Below are positions 55,437 to 63,211 of a stretch of 64,000 bases of DNA, piece by piece (the stretch's first letter is position 1; each line of letters starts with the position of its first letter). The stretch is taken from contig JAJRQT010000065.1 of the NCBI GenBank assembly GCA_024280115.1, positions 1 to 64,000 of the forward strand, given 5' to 3'. Both the position numbers and the translations under genes were made by a program. The notes below the pieces were generated by a model. The model saw only the letters and a list, made by a program, of their open reading frames with translations. It was not told where the DNA came from and made no database searches. The DNA is from Bacteroidota bacterium (GTDB taxonomy: Bacteria; Bacteroidota; Bacteroidia; Cytophagales; Cyclobacteriaceae).

Positions 55437-56575
55437 TATTTTTCAACTATTGCATTACAGCCACCAACAGCATTGTTATCTCCGACAATCAATCTTACCA
55501 ATTTCTGACCACCGGTAGAAAATGAATACACGGGATTACCCGCTACCTTAGAATCCAATAATCCATCAGCAATATTAGGACCATTGTAAAATTCCCATGT
55601 ATGTGCAAGGGAAGATCCCGCCGGACCTGTTGATTCATTATCAAAATAAATATTATCATCAATACAGAAATCCCATGTTATAGGATTCGAGCTGTTATCT
55701 TTTCTCGTTACAAAATCCGGAGTCGGGGCAGCAACAATTACTATCCTGGATTCTGTGACTCTGGGAGGATTATCACCCCCGGCTGTCGAGGGATTTACAG
55801 GCCCGTTTGAGAGATTTTCATCATACTGGTTACAGGTATTCCAATTATTTAATGTCACATAAAAATCTCTACCTACAGGTGCAGTTGCAGGGATTTGCAC
55901 ATTCAGGCTTACCTGGCCTATATCTGTAACAGGGTAAAGCGGTTTGGTGCCTAATGAAGGATTGTAATATGGAAAGCCTCCCGGGGTTATACCATTTACT
56001 TTTATATTAGGAATTCTACTTCCATTGGTTCCATGTCCATAAATCCATTGAATCCACCTCGGGTCTGCATTTTCTCTGGCATCAGTCCTTGGAAAACAAT
56101 TCCAATTACTGTCATCAGAAAAACTGATACTCGATGCAAATCCCGAGCATACTCTATAAACATCAGGATCAGATAACACGATATCCTCTGTCCAGACAAT
56201 TACATATATCGGCTCCAAAACTACACTGCCTAAAGGATTACATGGATTTTCCACTTCAATCGTTACTTCGTAGCCACATTCTACCGGAGAATTGACATAG
56301 GGATGTGAGATGATTGGACCGTTGGGATAATTATTAACCTGGGAATAATCCTCAATAGGACTTCCATCGCCCCAATCCACATGATATACTGTTCCTGGGG
56401 TGGAGTTCAGATAAAGCGTTTGAATTTCTACCGTAAAAGGAGCACAGCCACGGCTACTTGTGATAAAATTAAATCCCGGTTCCATGATATCGGCACTTGT
56501 GCACTGGGCCTGAGCATCCATGCTGGCAAACCAGAAAACTGATACTGCTGAAAGAAAAAATATAAATCTTTTCAT
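55436..56575 (-). CDS. Large PKD surface protein, N-terminal part (frameshifted)
   Basis: 379 aa. Signal peptide MKRFIFFLSAVSVFWF, cleaved in AQAQCTS (Gln1). PKD-like domains follow (GCAPFTVEIQTL, HVDWGDGSP). The frame ends in NAIVEK then TAG at 55436-55438. The next frame, starting one base offset, continues the same PKD domain without a break (IVNVTPTSIA). The end of this gene and the start of the next overlap by one base. Not a separate functional protein unless the truncation is exported alone; it lacks the T9SS C-terminal domain, so it could not be attached to the surface. Confidence 0.85.
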   Translation of the reverse strand: MKRFIFFLSAVSVFWFASMDAQAQCTSADIMEPGFNFITSSRGCAPFTVEIQTLYLNSTPGTVYHVDWGDGSPIEDYSQVNNYPNGPIISHPYVNSPVECGYEVTIEVENPCNPLGSVVLEPIYVIVWTEDIVLSDPDVYRVCSGFASSISFSDDSNWNCFPRTDARENADPRWIQWIYGHGTNGSRIPNIKVNGITPGGFPYYNPSLGTKPLYPVTDIGQVSLNVQIPATAPVGRDFYVTLNNWNTCNQYDENLSNGPVNPSTAGGDNPPRVTESRIVIVAAPTPDFVTRKDNSSNPITWDFCIDDNIYFDNESTGPAGSSLAHTWEFYNGPNIADGLLDSKVAGNPVYSFSTGGQKLVRLIVGDNNAVGGCNAIVEK

Positions 56576-57087
56576 TATGAATTGGCCTTAATGAGTAATA
56601 TTCAGAAAGCGAAAAACCACTTTCATTGTGCTCTTTAATACTGCAAGTTCTATTAAAGTAGGAATATTTCGGCCTAAAAGCGGCTTTCACGGAGATGGTA
56701 GAAGCTGGTTTCAGGTATAGAAAGAAGGTTGATTTTAGTAATAATCACAATTTTCTTTCAGGCCCTATAAAACAAGCAGATGTAAAGTTTTTGCCCGAAT
56801 AAGAGCTTTTTGAAAAGAGAAAAATTAATTGAAAGAATTATTGGTGATAAAATGAAATTATTAAAATACCATTTTGTACTATTTAAATATATTACGGCGA
56901 TTATGCTTTAGGAAGATAATCTACCAAATGGCTGAAAAAATCGAATATTAAAGAATATCCGGTTGATAATTAAATATTCATGATAATCTAATCTTGATAA
57001 TCTTTTACAAAGATAAGCCAGATGCCGGAGAGAAAATTGAGCGTGTTTAATGAAAATACGTTGGATGTAAAAAAGTATACGCCTTCT
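56576..57087. other. 512-base leader/spacer upstream of the PKD gene
   Basis: No ORF. On the minus strand, TATCTTTG (57008-57015) fits the -7 box for the PKD gene, giving a leader of about 430 bases; no good -33 element was seen. An alternative promoter nearer the gene was not recognised. Long leaders before surface-protein genes are plausible but not proven here. The end of the anti-sigma-like gene lies at 57088. Confidence 0.35.
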
Positions 57088-57477
57088 TCAATTGATGGAT
57101 ACTTTATCATTCCTTTTCCAAAACAACAATTGTATCAAAGCATCGAACTGATACAAAATTAATGGGATAAAAAGCGCCAATCCTCCGTACAAAATATAAA
57201 TAATGGTCACCCTGAAAAGATCTCGGGCATCACTAAAGTAGCTACCCATGTTGTTGGCTACGATCAAAACGGAAATCAACAGGAACGCAACAGCCATCAT
57301 CCAGAAAATCCATGCTTTCTTAATACTTTTACCGTTGGATCTTATTGCTGAAGGAGCTGGAGCTAATCGTATTTTATCCATAAGCCGGTCATCAAAATTT
57401 GATGATACGGGTTTCACCAGACTTTTATTCAGTAATTCCCTGGCTAATTTATCAATGTCATTATGTCCGTCATTCAT
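57088..57477 (-). CDS. Small membrane protein, candidate anti-sigma factor
   Basis: 129 aa: a soluble N-terminal region of about 50 residues (ELLNKSLVKPVSSNFDDRLM) and two or three hydrophobic helices (WIFWMMAVAFLLISVLIV, VTIIYILYGGLALFIPLIL). It overlaps the ECF sigma gene by four bases (ATGA), so the two are translated together. The position and topology are those of a membrane anti-sigma factor, but no zinc anti-sigma motif (HxxxCxxC) is present. Inference from context only. Confidence 0.6.
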   Translation of the reverse strand: MNDGHNDIDKLARELLNKSLVKPVSSNFDDRLMDKIRLAPAPSAIRSNGKSIKKAWIFWMMAVAFLLISVLIVANNMGSYFSDARDLFRVTIIYILYGGLALFIPLILYQFDALIQLLFWKRNDKVSIN

Positions 57478-58034
57478 AATATCGATTTTATTTCGTGTCC
57501 CAATTCCTTTTTCAGCTCGGTATAAAACCTTTTCCGCGCACGGTGCAATATCGTTTTAATATTGGTATTACTAAAACCGGAGATTTCAGCAATTTCTTTC
57601 AAACTTTTTTCATCCAGGTAAAACAGCCTTAAAACCATACTATCATTTGGTGACAGCTTTTCGAGTCCTTTATTTATATAATATTTCTGCTCCTGCCCGG
57701 TAAGCGCTGAAACAGAATTATTAATATTTGAATATTCGATGCTATTCAATTCATTGATGTCATCAGTATATTCAAAGTCTTTTTTTCTAATGTGTTTCAG
57801 CGCTTCATTAGTGACTATCTTGTACAGCCAGGTAGAAAATTTTGATCTTTGTTCGAATTTAGCAAGTGATTTATATGCTTTCAAGAATGCATCCTGAGTA
57901 ACCTCCTCAGCGATTGGGTCATTTTTCACGATGCTCATCGCCAAAGAATAGGCCATATCCCGGTACTTCTCGATAAAATATCGAAATGCATTGACATCGC
58001 CATTGAGGACTTTCCGGATGTAGGTTGAATCCAT
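57474..58034 (-). CDS. ECF RNA polymerase sigma factor
   Basis: 186 aa. Sigma region 2: FRYFIEKYRDMAYSLAMSIV and AEEVTQDAFLKAYKSLAKF, with WLYKIVTNEALKHIRK. Sigma region 4: LEKLSPNDSMVLRLFYLDE and EIAEISGFSNTNIKTILHRA. It directs RNA polymerase to a small regulon, probably envelope stress or a surface function. It is the middle gene of DUF6249 - sigma - candidate anti-sigma on the minus strand, seven bases after the first and four bases overlapping the last. Confidence 0.95.
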   Translation of the reverse strand: MDSTYIRKVLNGDVNAFRYFIEKYRDMAYSLAMSIVKNDPIAEEVTQDAFLKAYKSLAKFEQRSKFSTWLYKIVTNEALKHIRKKDFEYTDDINELNSIEYSNINNSVSALTGQEQKYYINKGLEKLSPNDSMVLRLFYLDEKSLKEIAEISGFSNTNIKTILHRARKRFYTELKKELGHEIKSIL

Positions 58035-58041
58035 TCAGAAT

Positions 58042-58392
58042 CTAATCCGCTTGTTTACTGTTATACCAATGAAAGATAATTAAGCTCAATCCACCAAAGA
58101 GAAGAATCATCGAAAAATAGGATACAACATCATTTATCAGCGTCATGTAGGTCAGAAAATATCCCATAAATAATCCAACCGCAAGACCTACTAAGAACAT
58201 TCCTACTTTTAGCGTGGCATTTCGATAATCTTTCTTACGATAAATTTCAGAAATATCTACACCTTTTTCTATTAAAGCCATTTTTTCTTTGTTCCTGGCT
58301 CCTGAAACATATTTCACGGTAAGTACTACAGCTACAAAAAAGCCAATGGTGGTAATAAGACCAGTGAGAATACCCATTATTGGAATCATCAT
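58042..58392 (-). CDS. DUF6249-like small membrane protein
   Basis: 116 aa with three hydrophobic helices. The cytoplasmic segment ARNKEKMALIEKGVDISEIY is the recurring core of DUF6249-type proteins, which commonly accompany ECF sigma genes in Bacteroidota. First gene of the sigma operon. Probable part of the signalling module; role unknown. Confidence 0.75.
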   Translation of the reverse strand: MMIPIMGILTGLITTIGFFVAVVLTVKYVSGARNKEKMALIEKGVDISEIYRKKDYRNATLKVGMFLVGLAVGLFMGYFLTYMTLINDVVSYFSMILLFGGLSLIIFHWYNSKQAD

Positions 58393-58762
58393 AATTTTAT
58401 AATTTATTTTATAAATATTTTCAGTGATATGATCCTCTTCGTTCCGCGAAGGTTACACATATATATGAGTTTTTTAAATTAAAATGAAAGGTTGGAATCA
58501 TTCACGCTATCGCAGGTTCTCCGAACCTCATATCTTTACATCATCACTAAATAATACAATTTTTATTTAAATTGAAACTGGAAAAGGGATCTTGATCCGA
58601 ACATAGATACAAAGATATTGAGTCACAGGAACATCTTTTTCCATGTTTCTTCTTCCAAGAGCAGGAACAGTACTTAAAGGCTGGAAAGATATTCCTGACC
58701 TTGCATAATACTATGAGAAATGGCGAAGGGAAGATATTTACTTTTATAAATAAAGCATTGAT
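58393..58762 (+). other. Non-coding left flank of the IS110 element
   Basis: 370 bases, no ORF. It contains the hairpin AGGTTC-TCC-GAACCT (58514-58528), GGATC-TT-GATCC just before the transposase, and CAGGAACA repeated twice in the last 150 bases with complementary GATATTCCTG. IS110-group elements encode a guide (bridge) RNA in a non-coding end, commonly upstream of the transposase. The section 58560-58762 is the candidate; no base-pairing model was computed. Confidence 0.4.
58511..58528 (+). repeat. Left copy of an inverted REP-like hairpin
   Basis: CGCAGGTTCTCCGAACCT, a stem-loop AGGTTC/GAACCT. A near-identical copy lies inverted at 60485-60502, on the far side of the IS110 element. Confidence 0.55.
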
Positions 58763-59980
58763 ATGAAAAAGAGGATTTTAAAATTTTCGATAGGCATTGA
58801 TGTGTCAATGGATAAACTTGACTGCAACTTATCCTACATCAATGAACTACAAGAAATTAAGACAAAAGCGAGTAGGAGATTTAACAACACCCCAGCAGGA
58901 ATTCGAGATTTAATTGTTTGGTTTAAAAGGCATTGTAAAGAAATTGCCCCATTGGTGGTAGTAATGGAAGCCACAGGTGTTTATCATGAAAATGTGGCTT
59001 ATTGCCTTGATGATATCTCGGTTAATATTGCTGTTGTCTTGCCCAATAAATCAAAGAAATATATGGAGTCTTTAGGATACAAAAGTAAGAATGACACCAT
59101 AGATGCACGGGGGCTGGCACAGATGGGAGCTGAAAGATCTTTACCATTATGGCAAAGACCTTCAAAAAGTATATACATGCTTCGAAGTCTGTGTCGTGAG
59201 CATGTCTCATTGCAAGATGATATGACTGAAATAAGGAACCAGATTCATGCAATGGATCATGCATATATGAAGAATACACGTAGCTACAAAAGGCTTGAGG
59301 CGAAACTTAAATTCATTAAAAAGCAGGAGAAAATCAATAAGAAGGATATTGAAGAAACCATCAGAAAGGACAAAGATCTCCTGGCTAAAGTTGAAAATAT
59401 CACAGCAATAAATGGAGTTGGGCTAATCAGTGTGGCTACAATAATAGGTGAAACTAATGGTTTTGCCCAGGTAGAGAAACAAGGACAACTGGTAAGCTAT
59501 GCGGGCTACGATGTGGTTGAAAAACAGTCAGGTAAGCGGCATGGCAAAACCAGGATATCTAAAAAAGGGAACAGCCATATTCGAAGGGTCTTACATTTTC
59601 CGGCATTAAATGTAGTCCGGTATGGCACCGAGCCTTTTGCCTCATTCCATCAAAGGCTCATGGATAATGGCAAGCTAAAAATGCAGGCCTATACTGCGGT
59701 CCAGAAAAAACTACTCGTCATCATGTGGGCTCTTTGGAGAAAAAATGAAAGGTTTGATCCTGAGCATATTAACCCAAACCTCAAAAAGACAAAGGAAGAA
59801 ACGAAAGGCAACTCAGGAGAAAACACTTTAAAAGAAAACAGCACATCTACCAAAGTAAATGTGCTGCACAAGATAGATTCCAGTTTACCGGAACCTTCTT
59901 TCTTTGATAACAAAATTAACAAATTATCAATAGAAGTCGATGAAAAAGAAAATATCAAAGAAGTACATTGCGATTGTTAA
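58763..59980 (+). CDS. IS110-family transposase (DEDD type)
   Basis: 405 aa. The N-terminal RuvC-like catalytic domain has GIDVSMDKLD (Asp13), VMEATGVYHE (Glu69) and KNDTIDARGLA (Asp111, Asp114): a complete DEDD tetrad. The C-terminal Transposase_20 domain has INGVGLISVATIIGE and the conserved serine region KQSGKRHGKTRISKKGNSHI. The protein is about 50 aa longer than many relatives, with a polar C-terminal tail. Intact, so the element may be active; it would need its guide RNA. It is cytoplasmic and acts on DNA by an RNA-guided site-specific mechanism known for this family. Confidence 0.95.
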   Translation: MKKRILKFSIGIDVSMDKLDCNLSYINELQEIKTKASRRFNNTPAGIRDLIVWFKRHCKEIAPLVVVMEATGVYHENVAYCLDDISVNIAVVLPNKSKKYMESLGYKSKNDTIDARGLAQMGAERSLPLWQRPSKSIYMLRSLCREHVSLQDDMTEIRNQIHAMDHAYMKNTRSYKRLEAKLKFIKKQEKINKKDIEETIRKDKDLLAKVENITAINGVGLISVATIIGETNGFAQVEKQGQLVSYAGYDVVEKQSGKRHGKTRISKKGNSHIRRVLHFPALNVVRYGTEPFASFHQRLMDNGKLKMQAYTAVQKKLLVIMWALWRKNERFDPEHINPNLKKTKEETKGNSGENTLKENSTSTKVNVLHKIDSSLPEPSFFDNKINKLSIEVDEKENIKEVHCDC

Positions 59981-60176
59981 AGTGGCTGATAATCCAGATG
60001 GTAGTGCCAGGTGTCTGAAATATAGGTTTAATGACTTGCTGAAATTTACTGCATTTCTGGATAAGGACTGGAGTACTTGGCGTTGGTTCAATGTGTATGA
60101 CAACAGAAGATTTAGTCAAGGGGAGCAATTAGCTAGCTACACAAATAAACATAGGCCTTTGGCTAGTAGATTGTAA
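59940..60176 (+). CDS. Small protein overlapping the IS110 transposase 3' end
   Basis: 78 aa from an ATG 41 bases before the transposase stop, in another frame. Sequence features: YIAIVKVADNPDGSARCLKYRF, FTAFLDKDWSTWRWFNVYD (tryptophan- and aspartate-rich), and a basic end NKHRPLASRL. It has no recognised family and no membrane segment; it looks coding (regular codon structure, no stretches of low complexity). A similar small frame behind IS110 transposases would suggest an accessory protein of the element, for example a nucleic-acid-binding helper. Function unknown; reality of the gene is probable but not certain. Confidence 0.6.
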   Translation: MKKKISKKYIAIVKVADNPDGSARCLKYRFNDLLKFTAFLDKDWSTWRWFNVYDNRRFSQGEQLASYTNKHRPLASRL

Positions 60177-60205
60177 TGTCACACTTTTTGTTTTGTACCA
60201 TTCAT

Positions 60206-60262
60206 CAAAAAGAAACGATTCCAGAATTGGATAAACCAACGAAACCGGAATCGTCCTTTTTG
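60206..60262. terminator. Bidirectional terminator-like hairpin after the IS110 genes
   Basis: ACGATTCC (60215-60222) pairs with GGAATCGT (60247-60254); outside it AAAAAG and CTTTTT add to the stem with a bulge, and a T run follows. It lies 40 bases after the small ORF and would end transcription of both IS genes. Confidence 0.65.
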
Positions 60263-60484
60263 TTTTGCCACACAAAATTAGTAAAACTTGGACTCTTGAA
60301 ATAATTATATGAATTTATTTGGATTTAAAGACATTACCTGTGAAATAAATGAGTTTGTGGATTCCATCCGTATTACTTACTCAAAAATAATAAGTGATGG
60401 TTATTTTTTGGCTTAATCTCATCCCCTTAATGTTGAATAAAACAGGCTTCTTCAAAGACCAAACCGAATGACCATTATCGCCAC

Positions 60485-60502
60485 AGGTTCAGAGAACCTG
60501 CG
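60485..60502 (-). repeat. Right copy of the inverted REP-like hairpin
   Basis: On the minus strand it reads CGCAGGTTCTCTGAACCT, one base different from the left copy CGCAGGTTCTCCGAACCT (58511-58528). The two face each other on either side of the IS110 element. Confidence 0.55.
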
Positions 60503-60600
60503 ACAGTGAGTCCAATAATTCCAGTAATTCATTCAACTTAGCTAAACAATTATTTCATCTATAGTGTTAAAAATACTGAATTCTGAAAATATAATCCGCT

Positions 60601-61749
60601 ATGAATAAATTCTTGTTCCTGTTTTTAGTAATTCCAGTATTTGGCTGGTCTCAAAACTTTAACTATACCAAAATAGAAGAGCTGGATAAAACCAGATATG
60701 AAAATAAAGACTATTATGAAGTAAAGAACTATACCAAAAAGAAACTGAAAAAAAAGGAGGTTAAAAACATTATTTTTTTAATTGGTGATGGTATGGGGGT
60801 TTCGCAGGTTTATGCCGGACTTGTGGCAAATAGAGGAAATTTGTATCTAAGAACCATGCCTGTCTCCGGGTTCAATAAAACCAACGCTTCAGATAATTTA
60901 ATTACGGATTCTGCAGCGGGGGCCACCGCTTTTTCGATCGGAGAAAAAACGCATAATGGGGCGATAGGAGTTGATAAAAATGATGTTCCCAAAAAGACCA
61001 TACTCGAATTGGCAGAAGAAAATGGTATGAGCACCGGGTTGGTGGCAACCAGTGGGATCACGCATGCTACCCCGGCGTCATTCATTGCCCATCAACCAGA
61101 AAGAGGTATGTATGAGGAAATCGCCTTAGATTTTTTAAATACCGATATAGATGTATTTATAGGTGGCGCTCGAAATCATTTTAATAAACGAAAAGATGGT
61201 AGGAATCTGCTTATGGAGTTGGAAGTAAAAGGGTACGATGTGGTCGAATCTATGGATTCCCTTAAGTATGCCAAAGGCGAAAAAGTTGCAGCGCTAGTTG
61301 CCGAAGATCAACCTGATCCATATTTACATGGCAGAGGTGAAATGCTAAAAGAAGCATCAGAGTTTGCAATAAAGAAGTTAAAGAAAAATAAAAACGGGTT
61401 CTTTCTTATGATTGAAGGTTCCCAAATCGACTGGGGCGGTCACGATAACCATGTGCCTTATATCGTCACTGAAATGATGGATTTTGACAGAACAATAGGC
61501 GAGGTTTTAAAATTTGCCGCCAAAGATGGTGAGACTTTAGTAGTAGTAACTGCGGATCATGAAACGGGTGGTTTTTCAGTTACCGGTGGCGATATTGCTG
61601 CAGGAATAGTCGAAGGAAAATTTACTGGTGGTAGCCATACAGCAGTCATGGTTCCCATATTTGCCTATGGCCCCAAAGCGGAATTATTTTCAGGGATCAT
61701 AGAAAACACGGACATTTTCTACAAGTTTAAAGAGGCGCTTGGTCTGTAA
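60601..61749 (+). CDS. Alkaline phosphatase, PhoA type
   Basis: 382 aa. The signal peptide is cleaved near FGWSQNFNY (Gln1). Catalytic and metal residues of PhoA-type enzymes are present: FLIGDGMG (Asp63), ITDSAAGATAF (nucleophile Ser104), GITHATPASFIAH, IEGSQIDWGGHDN, VTADHETGG and the last His in GGSHTAVMVP. Zn2/Mg site complete. It hydrolyses phosphate monoesters outside the cytoplasm, releasing phosphate. It lacks a T9SS C-terminal domain. No Pho-box-like sequence was recognised; the spacer behind the IS110 element is its leader. Confidence 0.95.
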   Translation: MNKFLFLFLVIPVFGWSQNFNYTKIEELDKTRYENKDYYEVKNYTKKKLKKKEVKNIIFLIGDGMGVSQVYAGLVANRGNLYLRTMPVSGFNKTNASDNLITDSAAGATAFSIGEKTHNGAIGVDKNDVPKKTILELAEENGMSTGLVATSGITHATPASFIAHQPERGMYEEIALDFLNTDIDVFIGGARNHFNKRKDGRNLLMELEVKGYDVVESMDSLKYAKGEKVAALVAEDQPDPYLHGRGEMLKEASEFAIKKLKKNKNGFFLMIEGSQIDWGGHDNHVPYIVTEMMDFDRTIGEVLKFAAKDGETLVVVTADHETGGFSVTGGDIAAGIVEGKFTGGSHTAVMVPIFAYGPKAELFSGIIENTDIFYKFKEALGL

Positions 61750-61836
61750 CCCGCGTAATTCTGACAGATTAATTTGAGCCTGTCCTTAAGGTCGTCTTTT
61801 CACAAAAAAGCAAATAGCAATTTTCAAATTACAAAC

Positions 61837-61936
61837 AAACTCCAAAATCCAATCAATTAATAATCAAAAGTTTATAAGGTTTGAAATTTTCAATATTGGA
61901 ATTTATTTGTGTTTTGCCTTTTGTGATTTGGAGTTT
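61837..61936. repeat. Imperfect inverted repeat of the interspersed type
   Basis: AAACTCCAAAA at 61837-61847 faces TTTGGAGTTT at 61927-61936. The intervening AT-rich text (CAAATAGCAA, TTTTGTGATT) resembles a filler sequence that recurs between genes in Bacteroidota. Origin unknown; not a strong terminator for the phosphatase. Confidence 0.35.
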
Positions 61937-61951
61937 ATAGACAGAGTCTAA

Positions 61952-63211
61952 TTAACCAACCTTTACCCTGGACAACGGTTGATTAAATAAATAATCTCCG
62001 GCGAGATCTTTCAGCTCTTTGGAGGTGATTGACTCAATGGAATCGAACAGATGTGAATAAAAATCTTTTCTTAGTTCGTAAAAATAGATATTCTTCAGCT
62101 TTTCGGTAATCGCAAAATAAGAAGTGAATGAATTTAATATTGAACCTTTCAGATAATTTTTAACCTGGGTCAATTCCTCCTGTGAGATAGCTTCGTTTTT
62201 AAGACGCTCGATTTCTTTTTCAATCTCCTCTATTGTCTGGTTCAGATGTTCTTTTTTAACCTCAGAATTGATCACGAAATATGCATCATTTTTCAAAGTC
62301 ACCATATGTGAATATATGCTGTAGGTATAGCCTTTATCTTCTCTGATATTCTGCATTAATCTCGATCCGAAATATCCACCAAATACCTCATTTAATAATA
62401 GAAGTTTAAAATAATCTTTGTGATCCCTGTTGATACATCTTTTCCCTAAAAAAACAGAAGATTGCAAACTGTCTTCTTTTTCAGTATAAATATCGAAATA
62501 ATGTTGTTCTTGTGGGTTTGTAACTGAAAGGTCATTTGACGATGATTGATTACCATCATGTAGCTGAACGATTTTATCTTTAACTGATTCGGGGAAATTA
62601 CCGGTTAAAAAAACATCGAAGGATCCGGACATCCACTTATTGTAGTAGGCTGATAAATCTTCACTTTTGATCCTCTTAATCCCGGCCTCGTTCATCACAT
62701 GCCCATATGGATGATTTCCATAAAGTTTAGACCTGAACATCCTTGAACCGACAAAATTATTTTTCTGTTGATTCACCTTCAACTCCTGTAATTGAATTTC
62801 TTTCATCAACTCAAATTCCCCTGTCGGGAATGTTGGCAAAAAAAGAATCTCCCGGATCAAAGCATAAATGTGCTCAAAATGCTTTGTCGGGAGATGAAAG
62901 CTCAAATTGACATAATCGAAACCTGGAGACACTTCCGCAAATGCGCCATAAGAATCGAATTGAGTAGATATCTCTTTTGAAGAAAAGGACCTAGAGCCTT
63001 CCAACAGCATTTTGCCTGTAAAAAATGCTGTACCTGGCATCGATTCAAACCAGTTTCCCGATTTAAATATGAATTCCAATTTAATTACTGGCTGTTCGCC
63101 AATATTTAAAAAGAAGAATCTCGATCCATTGTCAAAATGTATGATTTCCGGATCTGGAAGTGTAAACTTATTTGGTTTAACAAAAGCAGGTGCAATGGTT
63201 CGGTCAACCAT
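61952..63211 (-). CDS. M16-family peptidase-like protein lacking the zinc motif
   Basis: 419 aa with the two alpha/beta domains of M16 peptidases: KLEFIFKSGNWFES, FTGKMLLEGSRSF, EDLSAYYNKWMSGSFDVFL, and YFGSRLMQNIREDKGYTYS, which carries the substrate-binding R-x-x-x-x-Y motif. The HxxEH zinc site that should be in the position of PGTAFFTGKMLLEG is absent. It is therefore the non-catalytic subunit type, which pairs with an active M16 partner, not seen in this window. Its ATG overlaps the porV stop by one base (TAATG), so it is translationally coupled to porV. No signal peptide is visible, unusual for an M16 pair in this phylum. Confidence 0.85.
   Translation of the reverse strand: MVDRTIAPAFVKPNKFTLPDPEIIHFDNGSRFFFLNIGEQPVIKLEFIFKSGNWFESMPGTAFFTGKMLLEGSRSFSSKEISTQFDSYGAFAEVSPGFDYVNLSFHLPTKHFEHIYALIREILFLPTFPTGEFELMKEIQLQELKVNQQKNNFVGSRMFRSKLYGNHPYGHVMNEAGIKRIKSEDLSAYYNKWMSGSFDVFLTGNFPESVKDKIVQLHDGNQSSSNDLSVTNPQEQHYFDIYTEKEDSLQSSVFLGKRCINRDHKDYFKLLLLNEVFGGYFGSRLMQNIREDKGYTYSIYSHMVTLKNDAYFVINSEVKKEHLNQTIEEIEKEIERLKNEAISQEELTQVKNYLKGSILNSFTSYFAITEKLKNIYFYELRKDFYSHLFDSIESITSKELKDLAGDYLFNQPLSRVKVG

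Larger units (their letters stand above)
58763..60262 (+). mobile_element. IS110-family insertion element (ends uncertain)
   Basis: Transposase 58763-59980 and overlapping small ORF 59940-60176, followed by a bidirectional terminator-like hairpin at about 60206-60262. IS110 elements have no terminal inverted repeats of the usual kind, and no target-site duplication is expected, so both ends are unclear; the left end probably lies in 58393-58762. The GC and codon use do not differ strikingly from neighbours. Confidence 0.6.
60177..60600 (+). other. Non-coding right flank of the IS110 element
   Basis: About 420 bases. It contains the terminator-like hairpin (60206-60262), then an ORF-free AT-rich stretch, and the inverted REP-like copy at 60485-60502. 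The phosphatase gene follows at 60601 with no recognised promoter. The IS right end is somewhere in here. Confidence 0.4.
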
